From NCBI RefSeq assembly GCF_009766095.1, contig NZ_LMUD01000023.1, forward strand, positions 62,001-126,000: a stretch of 64,000 nucleotides of DNA, read 5' to 3'. Made by a program: the position numbers and the translations under genes. The stretch comes from Granulicella sp. S190. Lineage in GTDB: Bacteria > Acidobacteriota > Terriglobia > Terriglobales > Acidobacteriaceae. The notes beneath the pieces are model-generated. The model searched no databases. It saw only the letters and a program-made list of their open reading frames with translations, and was not told the DNA's origin. Below, piece by piece: positions 43,925-53,500 of the stretch (position 1 is the stretch's first letter; every line of letters begins with the position of its first letter).

Positions 43925-45187
43925 ATGCCTACGTTTGCCTCGCTTGAAGACCAGCTTGATTTGATCACAAAAGGTGCCGCGGAGATTGTTCCACTGGAGG
44001 CGCTGAAAGAGCGCATTACGAAGTCGATTGCGTCGGGCGTGCCGATGCGAATTAAGGCAGGGTTCGACCCTACCGCTCCTGATCTGCACCTCGGGCATAC
44101 GGTCTTGTTGCGAAAGCTTAAGCACTTTCAGGATCTAGGGCATACGGTGATCTTTCTGATCGGTGATTCGACTGCATTGATAGGCGATCCGACAGGACGC
44201 AATGTCACACGTAAGCCGCTGACGCCAGAGCAGATTGCGGTCAATGCCGAGACGTACAAAGAGCAGGTTTTTAAGATTCTGGACCGTGAGATGACCGAGG
44301 TCCGGTACAACTCCGAGTGGTTGGACAAACTTGGCTACTACGACATGGTGAAGCTAATGGCTCAGTTCACCGTGTCGCAGATGCTGGAGCGCGAAGACTT
44401 TCATAAACGATTCAATGAAGAGCAGCCGATTGCCTTGCACGAACTGATCTATCCGATTGCGCAGGGGTATGACTCTGTAGCGCTGAAGTCCGATGTAGAG
44501 CTGGGTGGTACCGACCAGAAGTTCAATCTGATGCGTGGGCGCGACCTGCAAAAGCACTATGGGCAGCCGCAACAAATTGTATTAATGATGCCAATCATTG
44601 AGGGCTTGGATGGTGTGCAAAAGATGTCGAAGTCGCTGGGCAACGCGATTGGAGTGCATGAGCCTGCGGCGGAGATGTATGGAAAGTTGATGTCGATTTC
44701 GGATGAACTCATGTGGCGCTATTGGACGCTTCTGACAGATCTGCGGGGCTCGGAGATTGCGCAGATGCAGACGGATGTTGTGGCTGGTGTGTTGCACCCG
44801 ATGCAGGCGAAGAAAAATCTTGCCTGGACGATTACACGTGGATTCCATTCGAAGGAAGAGGCCGATGCAGCAGCCGATAGCTGGGCGAAGACGTTTCAGC
44901 AGCGCGGCGTCAGCGAGGACGTTCCGGTAATACAAATCTCATTAAGCGCTGATGGACTCGCTGCGGCGCTGGATCTACAAACCGGTTCATCAGTTCGGAT
45001 GCCGAAGCTGCTGCAGCTCGCGGGGCTTGCTGGTTCTACAGGAGAAGCGACACGCAAGATTGCGGAGAATGCGGTGAGTGTGGATGGGCAGAAGTTCAAG
45101 GATAAAGTACTTGAGGGCGTGAAGGTAGGAGATTTCCACGCGCTGCGATTGGGAAAGAAGAGCATGAGGGTGGAGTGGATTAACTAG
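43925..45187 (+). CDS. tyrS: Tyrosyl-tRNA synthetase
   Basis: I start at ATG 43925 ([13 protein letters not shown]), preceded by TTGAGGAAT. The 420-residue class I synthetase has the HIGH-like motif in [13 protein letters not shown], the tyrosine-site segment [19 protein letters not shown], the KMSKS loop as QKMSKSLGN, and a C-terminal S4 RNA-binding domain ([15 protein letters not shown]). Sequence style matches the TyrRS-Z (TyrS2-type) group. It charges tRNA-Tyr. It appears monocistronic. Confidence 0.96.
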   Translation: MPTFASLEDQLDLITKGAAEIVPLEALKERITKSIASGVPMRIKAGFDPTAPDLHLGHTVLLRKLKHFQDLGHTVIFLIGDSTALIGDPTGRNVTRKPLTPEQIAVNAETYKEQVFKILDREMTEVRYNSEWLDKLGYYDMVKLMAQFTVSQMLEREDFHKRFNEEQPIALHELIYPIAQGYDSVALKSDVELGGTDQKFNLMRGRDLQKHYGQPQQIVLMMPIIEGLDGVQKMSKSLGNAIGVHEPAAEMYGKLMSISDELMWRYWTLLTDLRGSEIAQMQTDVVAGVLHPMQAKKNLAWTITRGFHSKEEADAAADSWAKTFQQRGVSEDVPVIQISLSADGLAAALDLQTGSSVRMPKLLQLAGLAGSTGEATRKIAENAVSVDGQKFKDKVLEGVKVGDFHALRLGKKSMRVEWIN

Positions 45188-45292
45188 AAATCTAGATACG
45201 GAATCGTCTAACGCTTAGATCTCTGCGTTCTCTGATAGAGTCGGGAAACGCAAACCTTACTGAAGAATCTGCATCTTAGAGGATGTGGTTCT

Positions 45293-46114
45293 ATGAAGAA
45301 TTCGAAGTCCTTTTTGTGGTCAATCGTCGTGCTCGGACGGTTGTTCGCTGGATCGCTACAGATGCATGCGCAAGCTTCGCCGGTGCCAAGGGAGATCGTT
45401 CGAACAGCGATGCAGACAGAGCTGTCGGCAGACCTGAACGATCACTCACGCTGGAGGTATCGCGATGCGCAGAAGGATGGTTCTGATACAGTTTCGATTG
45501 TCGTAGAGACCGATCATGGAGCCGTGAAGCGTCTGGTCACCCGGAACGGAAAGCCGCTCAGCGACTCAGAAGCGAGCACCGAGGATGCAAAGGTGCAGAG
45601 TTTTGTCCACGATCCGAGTCAACTCGCAAAGCAAAAAAGAGATGGAGTCCAGGATGGAAAGAACGCAGAAGAGTTACTGCGAATGCTTCCGGATGCCTTC
45701 GACTGGAAACTCCAGAGCGAGGATGTAAAAAATCTGACGCTTCACTTTGAGCCGAATCCCAAGTTCAGTCCTCCGGATATGCAGGGGCGGGTACTTGGTC
45801 AGATGGCGGGTGAGCTGGTTGTTGATAAAGGGCAAAACCGCATCGTTACCATTAGCGGAAAATTGACGGAAGATGTGACCATCGGCTGGGGACTTCTCGG
45901 TAGACTCCGCCAGGGCGGGACATTCCGGGTTGAACGTAGAGAAGTGGCTCCTGGCCTGTGGCAGATCACTGAAACTCATGTACATATCGAGGGGAAAGCC
46001 CTGTTCTTTAAGAACATTGGGCAACAACAAGACGAAGTACAAACTGACTTCGTCGAGGTACCGCACGGCACGACTCTGGAACAGGCGGCGGAGATGTCGA
46101 AGACGATGAAGTAG
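45293..46114 (+). CDS. Secreted protein of unknown function
   Basis: The 273-residue protein has a signal peptide ending near QMHAQA (residues 1 to about 27) and no membrane span after it. The central part (LTLHFEPNPKFSPPDMQGRV, then GELVVDKGQNRIVTISGKL) is a beta-rich repeat of acidic and hydrophobic strands that recalls LolA-like or outer-membrane-associated folds, but I cannot assign a family. GAGGATG precedes ATG 45293. It lies between tyrS and rnr on the same strand. Confidence 0.72.
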   Translation: MKNSKSFLWSIVVLGRLFAGSLQMHAQASPVPREIVRTAMQTELSADLNDHSRWRYRDAQKDGSDTVSIVVETDHGAVKRLVTRNGKPLSDSEASTEDAKVQSFVHDPSQLAKQKRDGVQDGKNAEELLRMLPDAFDWKLQSEDVKNLTLHFEPNPKFSPPDMQGRVLGQMAGELVVDKGQNRIVTISGKLTEDVTIGWGLLGRLRQGGTFRVERREVAPGLWQITETHVHIEGKALFFKNIGQQQDEVQTDFVEVPHGTTLEQAAEMSKTMK

Positions 46115-46152
46115 TAAAGAACAAATGATTACTCGCTGTATGCTCGGAGACG

Positions 46153-48849
46153 ATGGCACATACTCCCTACCCACAGACTGATCGCGAGTTGATGCGATTA
46201 ATTGAGCGCTCACCCGGGCACCGTGCTGGGTACAAGCAGCTGATTCGCGAGCTTGGTATGGGCGGCGGACGCGAGCGCAGATTGCTGCTCGAGCAGCTTT
46301 CCCGAATCACAGCTCGCGGCGAATTGGTGAAGGTTGATAGCGAGCAGTGGAGCCTGCCAACAGCTACACCAGAGAAGACGAAGCGGCCAAAGCGCGGTGC
46401 AGTTGAGATGCCAGTAGAGCACCGGCCAACACGAGACAAACTGCTTGCGGGGAAACTCGATCTGCATCGCGATGGCTACGGTTTTGTGCGACCCAATGGA
46501 AGTGTAGACCGAAGCGATGATCTCTTTATTCCACCCCATGAGTTGAACGGTGCAATGCAGGGCGACGAGGTGCTGGTAGACGAGGCACCTCCGGGTAGAG
46601 ACGGACGTCGGTCGGGTAGGGTTGCGAGAGTGCTGAATCGAAAGAACCCCACAGTGGTAGGGATCTTTCATTATGCAAGAGCACATCGAGGCGGCAACAA
46701 CCCCGGGGAAAGTCTTCCCCTAGTCAATGGAAACTACATTACGCCTCTGGATGAGCGGATGACTCAGGCGATATTGATTCCAGAGGGCGCGGAGATTTCC
46801 CCTACTTTGAAGCAGACGCCGCATCGCGTTCTCGGGGAAGAGGCTCATGCGCAACAGTCTCATTGGTCCGAAGAACTGGATCCGCACAAGCCCCTCGAAG
46901 GACTTGCCGTCGATGTGGAGATCACCGATTTTCCGACTGCGGGAAGGCCCGCGCGCGGACGCATCATCGAAGTGCTAGGCCCCCCCGATGCATTTGGGGT
47001 GGACGTTGAAATTATCATTCGCAAACATCATCTTCCGCATATATTTCCGGCGAACGTGCTGGCCGAAGCGACAGCTTCCGCGGCACAAACGGTGGAGTTG
47101 CTGGAAGACAGTGAAATCGCGCGTCGAATTGATTTTCGCGGGCGAAATATTGTCACGATCGATGGCGAAACAGCGCGAGACTTTGACGATGCGGTGCTGG
47201 TGGCACCGATGTCGAATGGCAATTGGGAGCTGCAGGTTCACATTGCAGATGTGAGCCACTACGTAAGGCCGGGAACGGCGTTGGATCTCGAGGCTCGTCT
47301 TCGCGGAACATCAGTCTATTTTCCTGACCGCGCTATTCCAATGCTGCCGCCACAGCTCTCAAGCGGAATGTGCAGCCTGCGACCAGACGAGGATCGGCTG
47401 GTGCTTAGCTGCATTATGGAGATTGATTATCGTGGCGAAGTGCTGGGTTACAAAGTGTGCGAGGGGATCATTCGCAGCGCAAAACGAATGACCTATACAC
47501 AGATCCAGGGAGTGCTCGATGGCAACGTCGAGACGCGGGCAGAGTTTTCTACCCTCGTGTCGGAGTTCGAGCAGATGTATGAGTTGGCACTGAAGCTGAA
47601 TGCAAAGCGACATCGGCGCGGATCAATTGATTTCGATCTGCCGGAGCCTGTGATTCAGTTCGATCCGGACGGCAACATGGAGGCGATCGTTCGATCCCAG
47701 CGCGGATGGGCTCACCGGCTGATCGAAGAGTTCATGTTGTCCGCGAATGAATGCGTTGCGACGTGGATCGAGTCGCAGAGAGTAGCGAGTGTATATCGAA
47801 TTCACGAGGTACCCGATCCAAAACGGATTGTCGATTTTGAAGAGACCGCAAGCCAGTTTGGATATTCCTTGGGTTTCAGCAGTCTGCCTGTTAAAAGGAT
47901 CCAAACAAGGGGGGATCGGCGCGATGTTCGCGGCACAGATCGTCAGGTGAAGACGCATGAGGTTGCGGAGTCGATTCCGGTAACGCCGCAGATGTATCAA
48001 AAGTTGACAGCAAAGATTGCCGGAAAAGCAGAGGAGCGAATCCTTTCGTACCTGATGCTGCGATCACTGAAACAAGCCCGATATAGTGAGAAGAACGTTG
48101 GCCACTTCGCATTAGCGAGTCCGAGCTATACGCACTTCACCTCGCCAATCCGGCGCTTTCCGGATTTGATCGTCCACAGGCTGTTGCGCGAACTTATCCA
48201 AAGTGGCGCTGACACGAAGGGCGCAGCAATTCTGTCAGACGCTCCACAACCCTGGGGTGAAAAGGGGATCACCAAAGATCAGGCGCGAGATGCTGGCCGT
48301 CCGAACTTGGAGGGGCCAATTCCCGAGGCCGAACTAGGTGCAATTGCTGCAGAGTCCAGTCAGTCAGAGCGAAGGGCCGACGATGCAGAGCGCGAGCTCA
48401 TTGAGTGGAAGAAGATTAAGTTCATGCAGGACCGTGTAGGTGAAGACTTCAATGCAATTATTCTTTCATGTACAAAGTACGGTTTCTTCGTCGAACTGGA
48501 TAGTCTATTCATTGAGGGCTTGGTGCCGCTAACGTCGCTACAGGACGATCGCTACATGTTTCGCGATACGGACCGGCAAATCGTCGGAACCCGAAATGGA
48601 CAGGTGTTCAAGATGGGGCAACGGGTACACGTGCTGCTGGATCGCATCGATCGCCAACAACGAAGATTGCAGTTCGCCTTAATTCCAGAAGAGAACAATG
48701 CGAAGCCCCGATCGCTGCGTAAGTCAAAGACGGCTGCTAGTGCGAGCGGGGAAAGACCACACTCAAGCCCAAACCGTTCAGGCAAAAAGGAGAAGACAAA
48801 GTCGAAGGTTCGGGAACGAAACAAAAAGTCGAAAGGAAAACGGCGTTAG
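46153..48849 (+). CDS. rnr: Ribonuclease R
   Basis: The 898-residue 3'-5' exoribonuclease has an N-terminal winged-helix segment (about residues 1-75), OB cold-shock domains (about 90-260, including GYGFVRPNGSVDRSDDLFIP) and the RNB catalytic domain (about 285-620). The RNB acidic cluster is GETARDFDDAVLV. A C-terminal S1 domain (about 755-840) and a Lys/Arg-rich tail complete it. CGGAG precedes ATG 46153. It degrades structured RNA and helps in rRNA and tmRNA quality control. Its end overlaps the convergent DUF1772 gene by four bases. Confidence 0.96.
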   Translation: MAHTPYPQTDRELMRLIERSPGHRAGYKQLIRELGMGGGRERRLLLEQLSRITARGELVKVDSEQWSLPTATPEKTKRPKRGAVEMPVEHRPTRDKLLAGKLDLHRDGYGFVRPNGSVDRSDDLFIPPHELNGAMQGDEVLVDEAPPGRDGRRSGRVARVLNRKNPTVVGIFHYARAHRGGNNPGESLPLVNGNYITPLDERMTQAILIPEGAEISPTLKQTPHRVLGEEAHAQQSHWSEELDPHKPLEGLAVDVEITDFPTAGRPARGRIIEVLGPPDAFGVDVEIIIRKHHLPHIFPANVLAEATASAAQTVELLEDSEIARRIDFRGRNIVTIDGETARDFDDAVLVAPMSNGNWELQVHIADVSHYVRPGTALDLEARLRGTSVYFPDRAIPMLPPQLSSGMCSLRPDEDRLVLSCIMEIDYRGEVLGYKVCEGIIRSAKRMTYTQIQGVLDGNVETRAEFSTLVSEFEQMYELALKLNAKRHRRGSIDFDLPEPVIQFDPDGNMEAIVRSQRGWAHRLIEEFMLSANECVATWIESQRVASVYRIHEVPDPKRIVDFEETASQFGYSLGFSSLPVKRIQTRGDRRDVRGTDRQVKTHEVAESIPVTPQMYQKLTAKIAGKAEERILSYLMLRSLKQARYSEKNVGHFALASPSYTHFTSPIRRFPDLIVHRLLRELIQSGADTKGAAILSDAPQPWGEKGITKDQARDAGRPNLEGPIPEAELGAIAAESSQSERRADDAERELIEWKKIKFMQDRVGEDFNAIILSCTKYGFFVELDSLFIEGLVPLTSLQDDRYMFRDTDRQIVGTRNGQVFKMGQRVHVLLDRIDRQQRRLQFALIPEENNAKPRSLRKSKTAASASGERPHSSPNRSGKKEKTKSKVRERNKKSKGKRR

Positions 48850-49322
48850 ATTGTTGCATTTGCGGGGATGCCGAACAGCCCGGTAAGTAGGAGCAAAAAA
48901 GCCATGATTAAGAGGACAACTCTCGCCTGATGCAGCCGGTCCCAGCGGCGCCGGTCCTGAAGCCAGCAGTCATAGGGGTGCTCTGGATCGATCTTAGCGA
49001 TGCGATTGTTGATCGGCACGAGCATGGCGATGGTAAACAGAATGGTCACAGCCCATAGTCCGCCTGCCAATAGAAGGAACAAACCAGGCCCGCTCGAAAT
49101 CGGGCGATGCTCGGAAGCAGCGCCGAGGATCAACACAAGGGCCAAGCCATACCAGAGAGGCATCGCTTTGCCGAGTATGCTGGCTAACGGCGCTGCGATT
49201 TTGGTGTGGGTCCTGTCGTCCACCTTGTACAGCTGCGGATGAACGAAGACTGCGACGGCCAACTCGTTGCCTGCCATCAATCCGACTATGGCTGTGGTCG
49301 CTATGTCGTAGGCAACGGTCAT
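48846..49322 (-). CDS. DUF1772 (anthrone oxygenase-like) membrane protein
   Basis: The 158-residue protein has four hydrophobic spans and the DUF1772 pattern: an N-terminal AGNELAVAVFVHPQLYKV segment, MLVPINNRIAK in the middle and RRRWDRLHQARVVLL near the C-terminus. Relatives include fungal and bacterial anthrone oxygenases, but most bacterial members have no known role. It is a single gene divergent from yggX. Confidence 0.85.
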   Translation of the reverse strand: MTVAYDIATTAIVGLMAGNELAVAVFVHPQLYKVDDRTHTKIAAPLASILGKAMPLWYGLALVLILGAASEHRPISSGPGLFLLLAGGLWAVTILFTIAMLVPINNRIAKIDPEHPYDCWLQDRRRWDRLHQARVVLLIMAFLLLLTGLFGIPANATI

Positions 49323-49409
49323 AGCAGGGTTGGATGCATTGCCATTCGGGCGGATGCAGTGAAATTGCGGTGCGCATCGTAAAATGAAAGCTTCAAAGGA
49401 GTTCTAGCT

Positions 49410-49682
49410 ATGGCGCATATGGTTTTCGACACAAGACTCAAGGCAGAGATGGAGGGGCTGGACGAACCGCCGTTCGATTCAGACTTTGGCCAGAAGATCT
49501 TCAAGAATGTCTCAAAAAAGTCGTGGGGTGAGTGGGTGGAGAGGCAGAAAATGCTCCTGAACGAGTACCGCCTGCAACCATGGACCCGCGAGGCGCAAGA
49601 GTTTCTGGTTGAACAGATGAATGAGTTCTTCTTTGGGGAAGGCGGCTCCTTGCCAAAGGAGTTTGTGGCTCCTACCACCTAA
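49410..49682 (+). CDS. yggX: YggX-like Fe(II)-trafficking/oxidative-damage protection protein
   Basis: The 90-residue protein aligns along its length with YggX: PPFDSDFGQKIFKNVSKKSW, then QKMLLNEYRLQPW and EFLVEQMNEFFF. YggX is linked to Fe-S cluster protection in enterobacteria. The conserved Cys7 of the enterobacterial proteins is Asp7 here (MAHMVFD), so any role needing that thiol is lost or different. AAAGGAGTTCTAGCT precedes ATG 49410. It lies just upstream of tRNA-Pro. Confidence 0.88.
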   Translation: MAHMVFDTRLKAEMEGLDEPPFDSDFGQKIFKNVSKKSWGEWVERQKMLLNEYRLQPWTREAQEFLVEQMNEFFFGEGGSLPKEFVAPTT

Positions 49683-49785
49683 TGCATCAGCGTGCGAGTA
49701 GCCGCAAAAGTCTGACCAATCGTGTACACTTAGGTCTGCAATATACCCCGCCGTCACCCACCCGGGCTGACGTGCAAACAATAGT

Positions 49786-49862
49786 CGGGACGTGGCTCAG
49801 CCTGGTAGAGCGCACCCTTGGGGTGGGTGAGGTCGCTAGTTCGAATCTAGTCGTCCCGACCA
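49786..49862 (+). tRNA. tRNA-Pro (anticodon GGG)
   Basis: A full cloverleaf is present. The acceptor CGGGACG pairs with CGTCCCG, the D-arm is GCTCAGCCTGGTAGAGC, and the anticodon stem is CACCC/GGGTG with loop TTGGGGT, giving anticodon GGG at 49820-49822. The T-arm loop is TTCGAAT. The discriminator A and CCA are encoded. Length is 77 nt. Confidence 0.96.
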
Positions 49863-49950
49863 TTCATTTGTTCTCCTATTTTGAGTAATTTGCAGCAGAA
49901 TCTATTTCTAACTTCACATGTGTGAGTCTCGCTGATACGTCCGCTTTGGA

Positions 49951-50223
49951 GTGTGGTCGGACGGAACGTTTGTGAACTACGAACATGGAGTGAACTCGGT
50001 AGTGAATCGCCTCCGCGAAGCTCTTGGGGATAAGGTGAGCAATCCGAGATTTGCTGAAACGCTAGCCCGTCGCGGCTATCGTTTCGTAGCTCCTGTGGAG
50101 CGAATTGCGTTTGAACAAGCTTCCGCCGTGGGCATAGTGGAACAGGTTTTGAAGGAGTCAACGATCATTCCGACGGTGTGGATTTCTCGACCCGGTTCTG
50201 GCTGCATCAGACGACCTGCCTAA
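49951..50223 (+). pseudogene. Fragment of a CadC-like winged-helix transcriptional regulator
   Basis: The frame begins inside a Trans_reg_C domain: VWSDGTFVNYEHGVNSVVNR, then LREALGDKVSNPRFAETLARR and GYRFVAPVE. This is the recognition-helix and wing half of the acidobacterial winged-helix-TolB/TPR regulators. The first half of the DNA-binding domain and the whole sensor part are absent. It starts about 90 bp after tRNA-Pro. It is a relic, possibly left by an event at the tRNA gene. Confidence 0.65.
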
Positions 50224-50589
50224 GAGTTCGCACTCCGTTGTGCAGGCACTCTTCCTTTTGCTGCAATTGATGCACCTAGGCTTCTATGTTGGGGCGCTCG
50301 CCAATTTGCATGTAAGAAGAAGCAATAGTTCGTCTCCTGCAGTTTGCGGAATGCCATGGATATGACGCACGCGAGCAATCCAAGGGGGCTGACCAGTTCC
50401 TGTCTTGGCTCCTCTCACAATCAAGTCAAAGGGATAGCTATCAGCAGGCATTAAGCTTACGGCATCTACAAGGAGTTGGGGCACTCCATCGCAAGCCAGG
50501 TTGGAAAGCTCGGTGCAAGCCAAGCAAAGCCTGATGTCAATGTGCAAAACCCTTGCAGAAAATTGCGGTTTCGATATGATGGGCTTCTC
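50224..50589. other. Intergenic region without recognised gene
   Basis: Open frames exist on both strands (for example 50284..50547 minus), but none has a recognised domain. The plus-strand frame running toward 50590 lacks a ribosome-binding site. I see no RNA gene or repeat. Confidence 0.4.
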
Positions 50590-53500
50590 ATGAAATTCTT
50601 TAGCGGCCCCTTGCTCTGGACGATTTGTGTCTATTTCTGTTCGTTTTCTCTTTCAGGCTGTTCCGGCGGCGGGAACAGCTCCGGAGCTGGTGGAGGCACA
50701 ACGACTCAGCCTGCTCCTGCGGTGACCTCGATCTCGCCCACGAAGCTGACTGCGGGCGCCGGCGTCACCATTGTAACTATCACTGGAACAAATTTTACGT
50801 CTGGCTCAACCGTTAAGGTTAACGGGGTGTCGGAGACGACTACGTATGTGAGCGCCACACAGTTGACCGCTTCGGTTCCTGCCAGTCAACTTGCGTCCGG
50901 CGCAAATCTTTCGATCGTCGTATCGAATGGTTCGACAAGCAGCCCGAGTAGTGACACAGTCAGTCTCGAGGTAGACAATCCCGCCCCTGTGATCGCCAGC
51001 TTCTCGCCGTCTTCGCTACTAGTAGGCAACGCAGCGACCCTCTCCATCAGTGGTACCGGTTTTGTACCGACGACAACGATCCAAGTCAATGGCGCCGCGC
51101 GGACGACGGCATTCGTGAGCAGCACCCATGTCAACGTGCCGCTTACCGCAGCGGACGTTGCCGCCGGTGGTGCGCTTTCGATTACGGCAGTCAACAATGC
51201 GCCGGGTGGAGGCACCTCGTCCGCGGCTTCGGTTCCGGTGAACAACCCAGCACCGACGATCACGGCGATCTCTCCTTCCAGTGTGGCAGCCGGAACCAAC
51301 ACGCCGACGACCGTTACGGTTGCGGGAACAAACTTTGCTGCCGGGTCCACGGTGATGGTTGGTACCACAGGCCACGCCGCGACGGTGATCAGTGGCAGCC
51401 AACTGACGTTTCAGCTCTCGGCGGCAGAGCAGGCTGCGGCCGGCAAACTGGCGATCACTGTGGTCAATGCGGGGGGCACCTCGAATGCCGTGAGCCTTAC
51501 GGTCGCCACGGCTGCTTCATTGACTCCGACGCTGACTGCCGTAAATCCAGCCAGCTTCATCACTGGCGCAGGTGACAGCAACCTCAAGCTCTCTGGAACA
51601 AACTTCGACTTTAGCTCCGTCGTGCAGTGGAATGGCGCTTCATTGGTGACAAGTTATCAAGCAGGGGGGTATGGTGCGTATCTTTCAGCAGCAGTGCCGG
51701 CAGCCCTTCTGGCTTCCCCAGGTACGGCCAGCGTCACCGTGGAGAATCCAGCTGCCCCCACCCCAACCTCGAATGCACTCTCAGTAACGATCACGAATCC
51801 GCCGGTTCCGACACTCACTTCGACGACCCCGGGATACGGCGCGATGAATACCGCTTTCCAAGTGACAGCATTAGGAACTGGATTCGCTTCAACGAGCGTG
51901 GTGAACTTCAGCGGAACACCACTAACGACGACATACAACTCGTCAACATCCCTGTCGGCCAACGTCCCGGCCAGCCTAGTGGCAGCTCCGGGAAGCTACT
52001 CGATTACGGTGACTACCCCTGCACCAGGCGGCGGGACAAGCACCGCCCAAACCTTTTCCACTTACATTCCCCTCGTCAGCAACAGCATGATCTACAACCC
52101 GGCAGACGGAATGATCTACGCATCCATCCCCGGGTCTGTGGGCGCGCCGATGGGCAACTCCGTTATCTCTGTAAACCCTGCGACGGGGGCGATCGGAATG
52201 CCGATCTTTGTCGGAAGTGAGCCGGACAAGCTTGCTTTGACTGCGGATGGAAGCTACCTGTGGGTGGGCCTGGACGGCGCTTCGTCAGTGCGAAAGGTCG
52301 ATCTAACTGCGAACACGGCGGGGCTGCAGTTCAGCCTTCCAGCAGTAAACGGGGGAATTTATGATTCGCCCGCAAAGCCCCAGGCTCTGGCCGCTTTGCC
52401 GGGAGCTACTGACTCTGTTGTCGTCGCGCTAAGTAACTCGAATCTGATCTCCAATGTCGGTCTCGCGATCTTCGACAGCGGTGTGATGCGTCCTAATGCA
52501 GCTCAAAATACGATCTATGATAACGAGATTAATGCGATTCAAATAGATCAGAGCAGAAGCGAGATCTATGCGGGCGGGTCGGGTGCATACGATACTTACA
52601 CCTATGCCAGCAGCGGACTGACGCAGAAGGTGGCGCTGACCAATATCAGTCCCGCGTCGAGCTCGCAGGATGAGATGCAGTTATTGTCGGGAAAGATATA
52701 TACCGACTTCGGGCAGGTGTATGACGCCGAAGCCGGAGCACTGCTCGGTACACTCTACGCTACCGGCCAGACGATCGCGCAGGGCCCAACCATTGCGGAT
52801 GCGACGCAGGGAAAGATCTTTACCCTCGACAATTCTATGGGGCAGGGCTACAGCGGGTATAACCAGATTCAGATCTTCAACCTGAACGACTACACATCAC
52901 CAAGACCCGCAATTCCAGTCAACGCACCCTATCTGGTGGGCAATAACTCCTACCCTTCGAGGTTAGTGCGGTGGGGCGCCAACGGGCTCGCCTTCCACAC
53001 CGGTATTGGCATCTTCACGCTGCAATCCAATCTGGTGGCCGACCTGGGATCGACAGTGGCGGATCTGGGAGTAACGCTGACATCGGGTGGTTCAACCGCG
53101 ACAGGCGATAATACCACTTACACCGCGCAGATCACCAATAACGGGCCTTCGACCGCGACTGATGTCGTTGTGACGGCGCAGGGTCCTTTGACGGGTAGCG
53201 TTGTATCTGCTGTCCCGAACCAGGGGAGTTGCGGCGTAACGAACGGCGTCTCCTGCTCGTTTGGTAGCATCTCCAGCGGAGCAACGGTGTCGGTCACCTT
53301 CACGGTGCTGCAGGCCACGGCTGGTACATCGACGATGGCAGTGAGTGTGTTCGGATCGACGACCGACAGCAACAACGCAAACAACTCGGCGACCAGCTCA
53401 GTTACCGTTACAGGCGCCAGCTACAATGCGGCTGCCGTGCTGACCTCGATCAGTCCGGCAGCAATCCAGACTGGAACTACGGACGCTACCCTGACAGTAA

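Noticed and set aside
50284..50547. 87-codon minus-strand frame
   Set aside because: No recognised domain or ribosome-binding site; could be a relic but nothing supports it.
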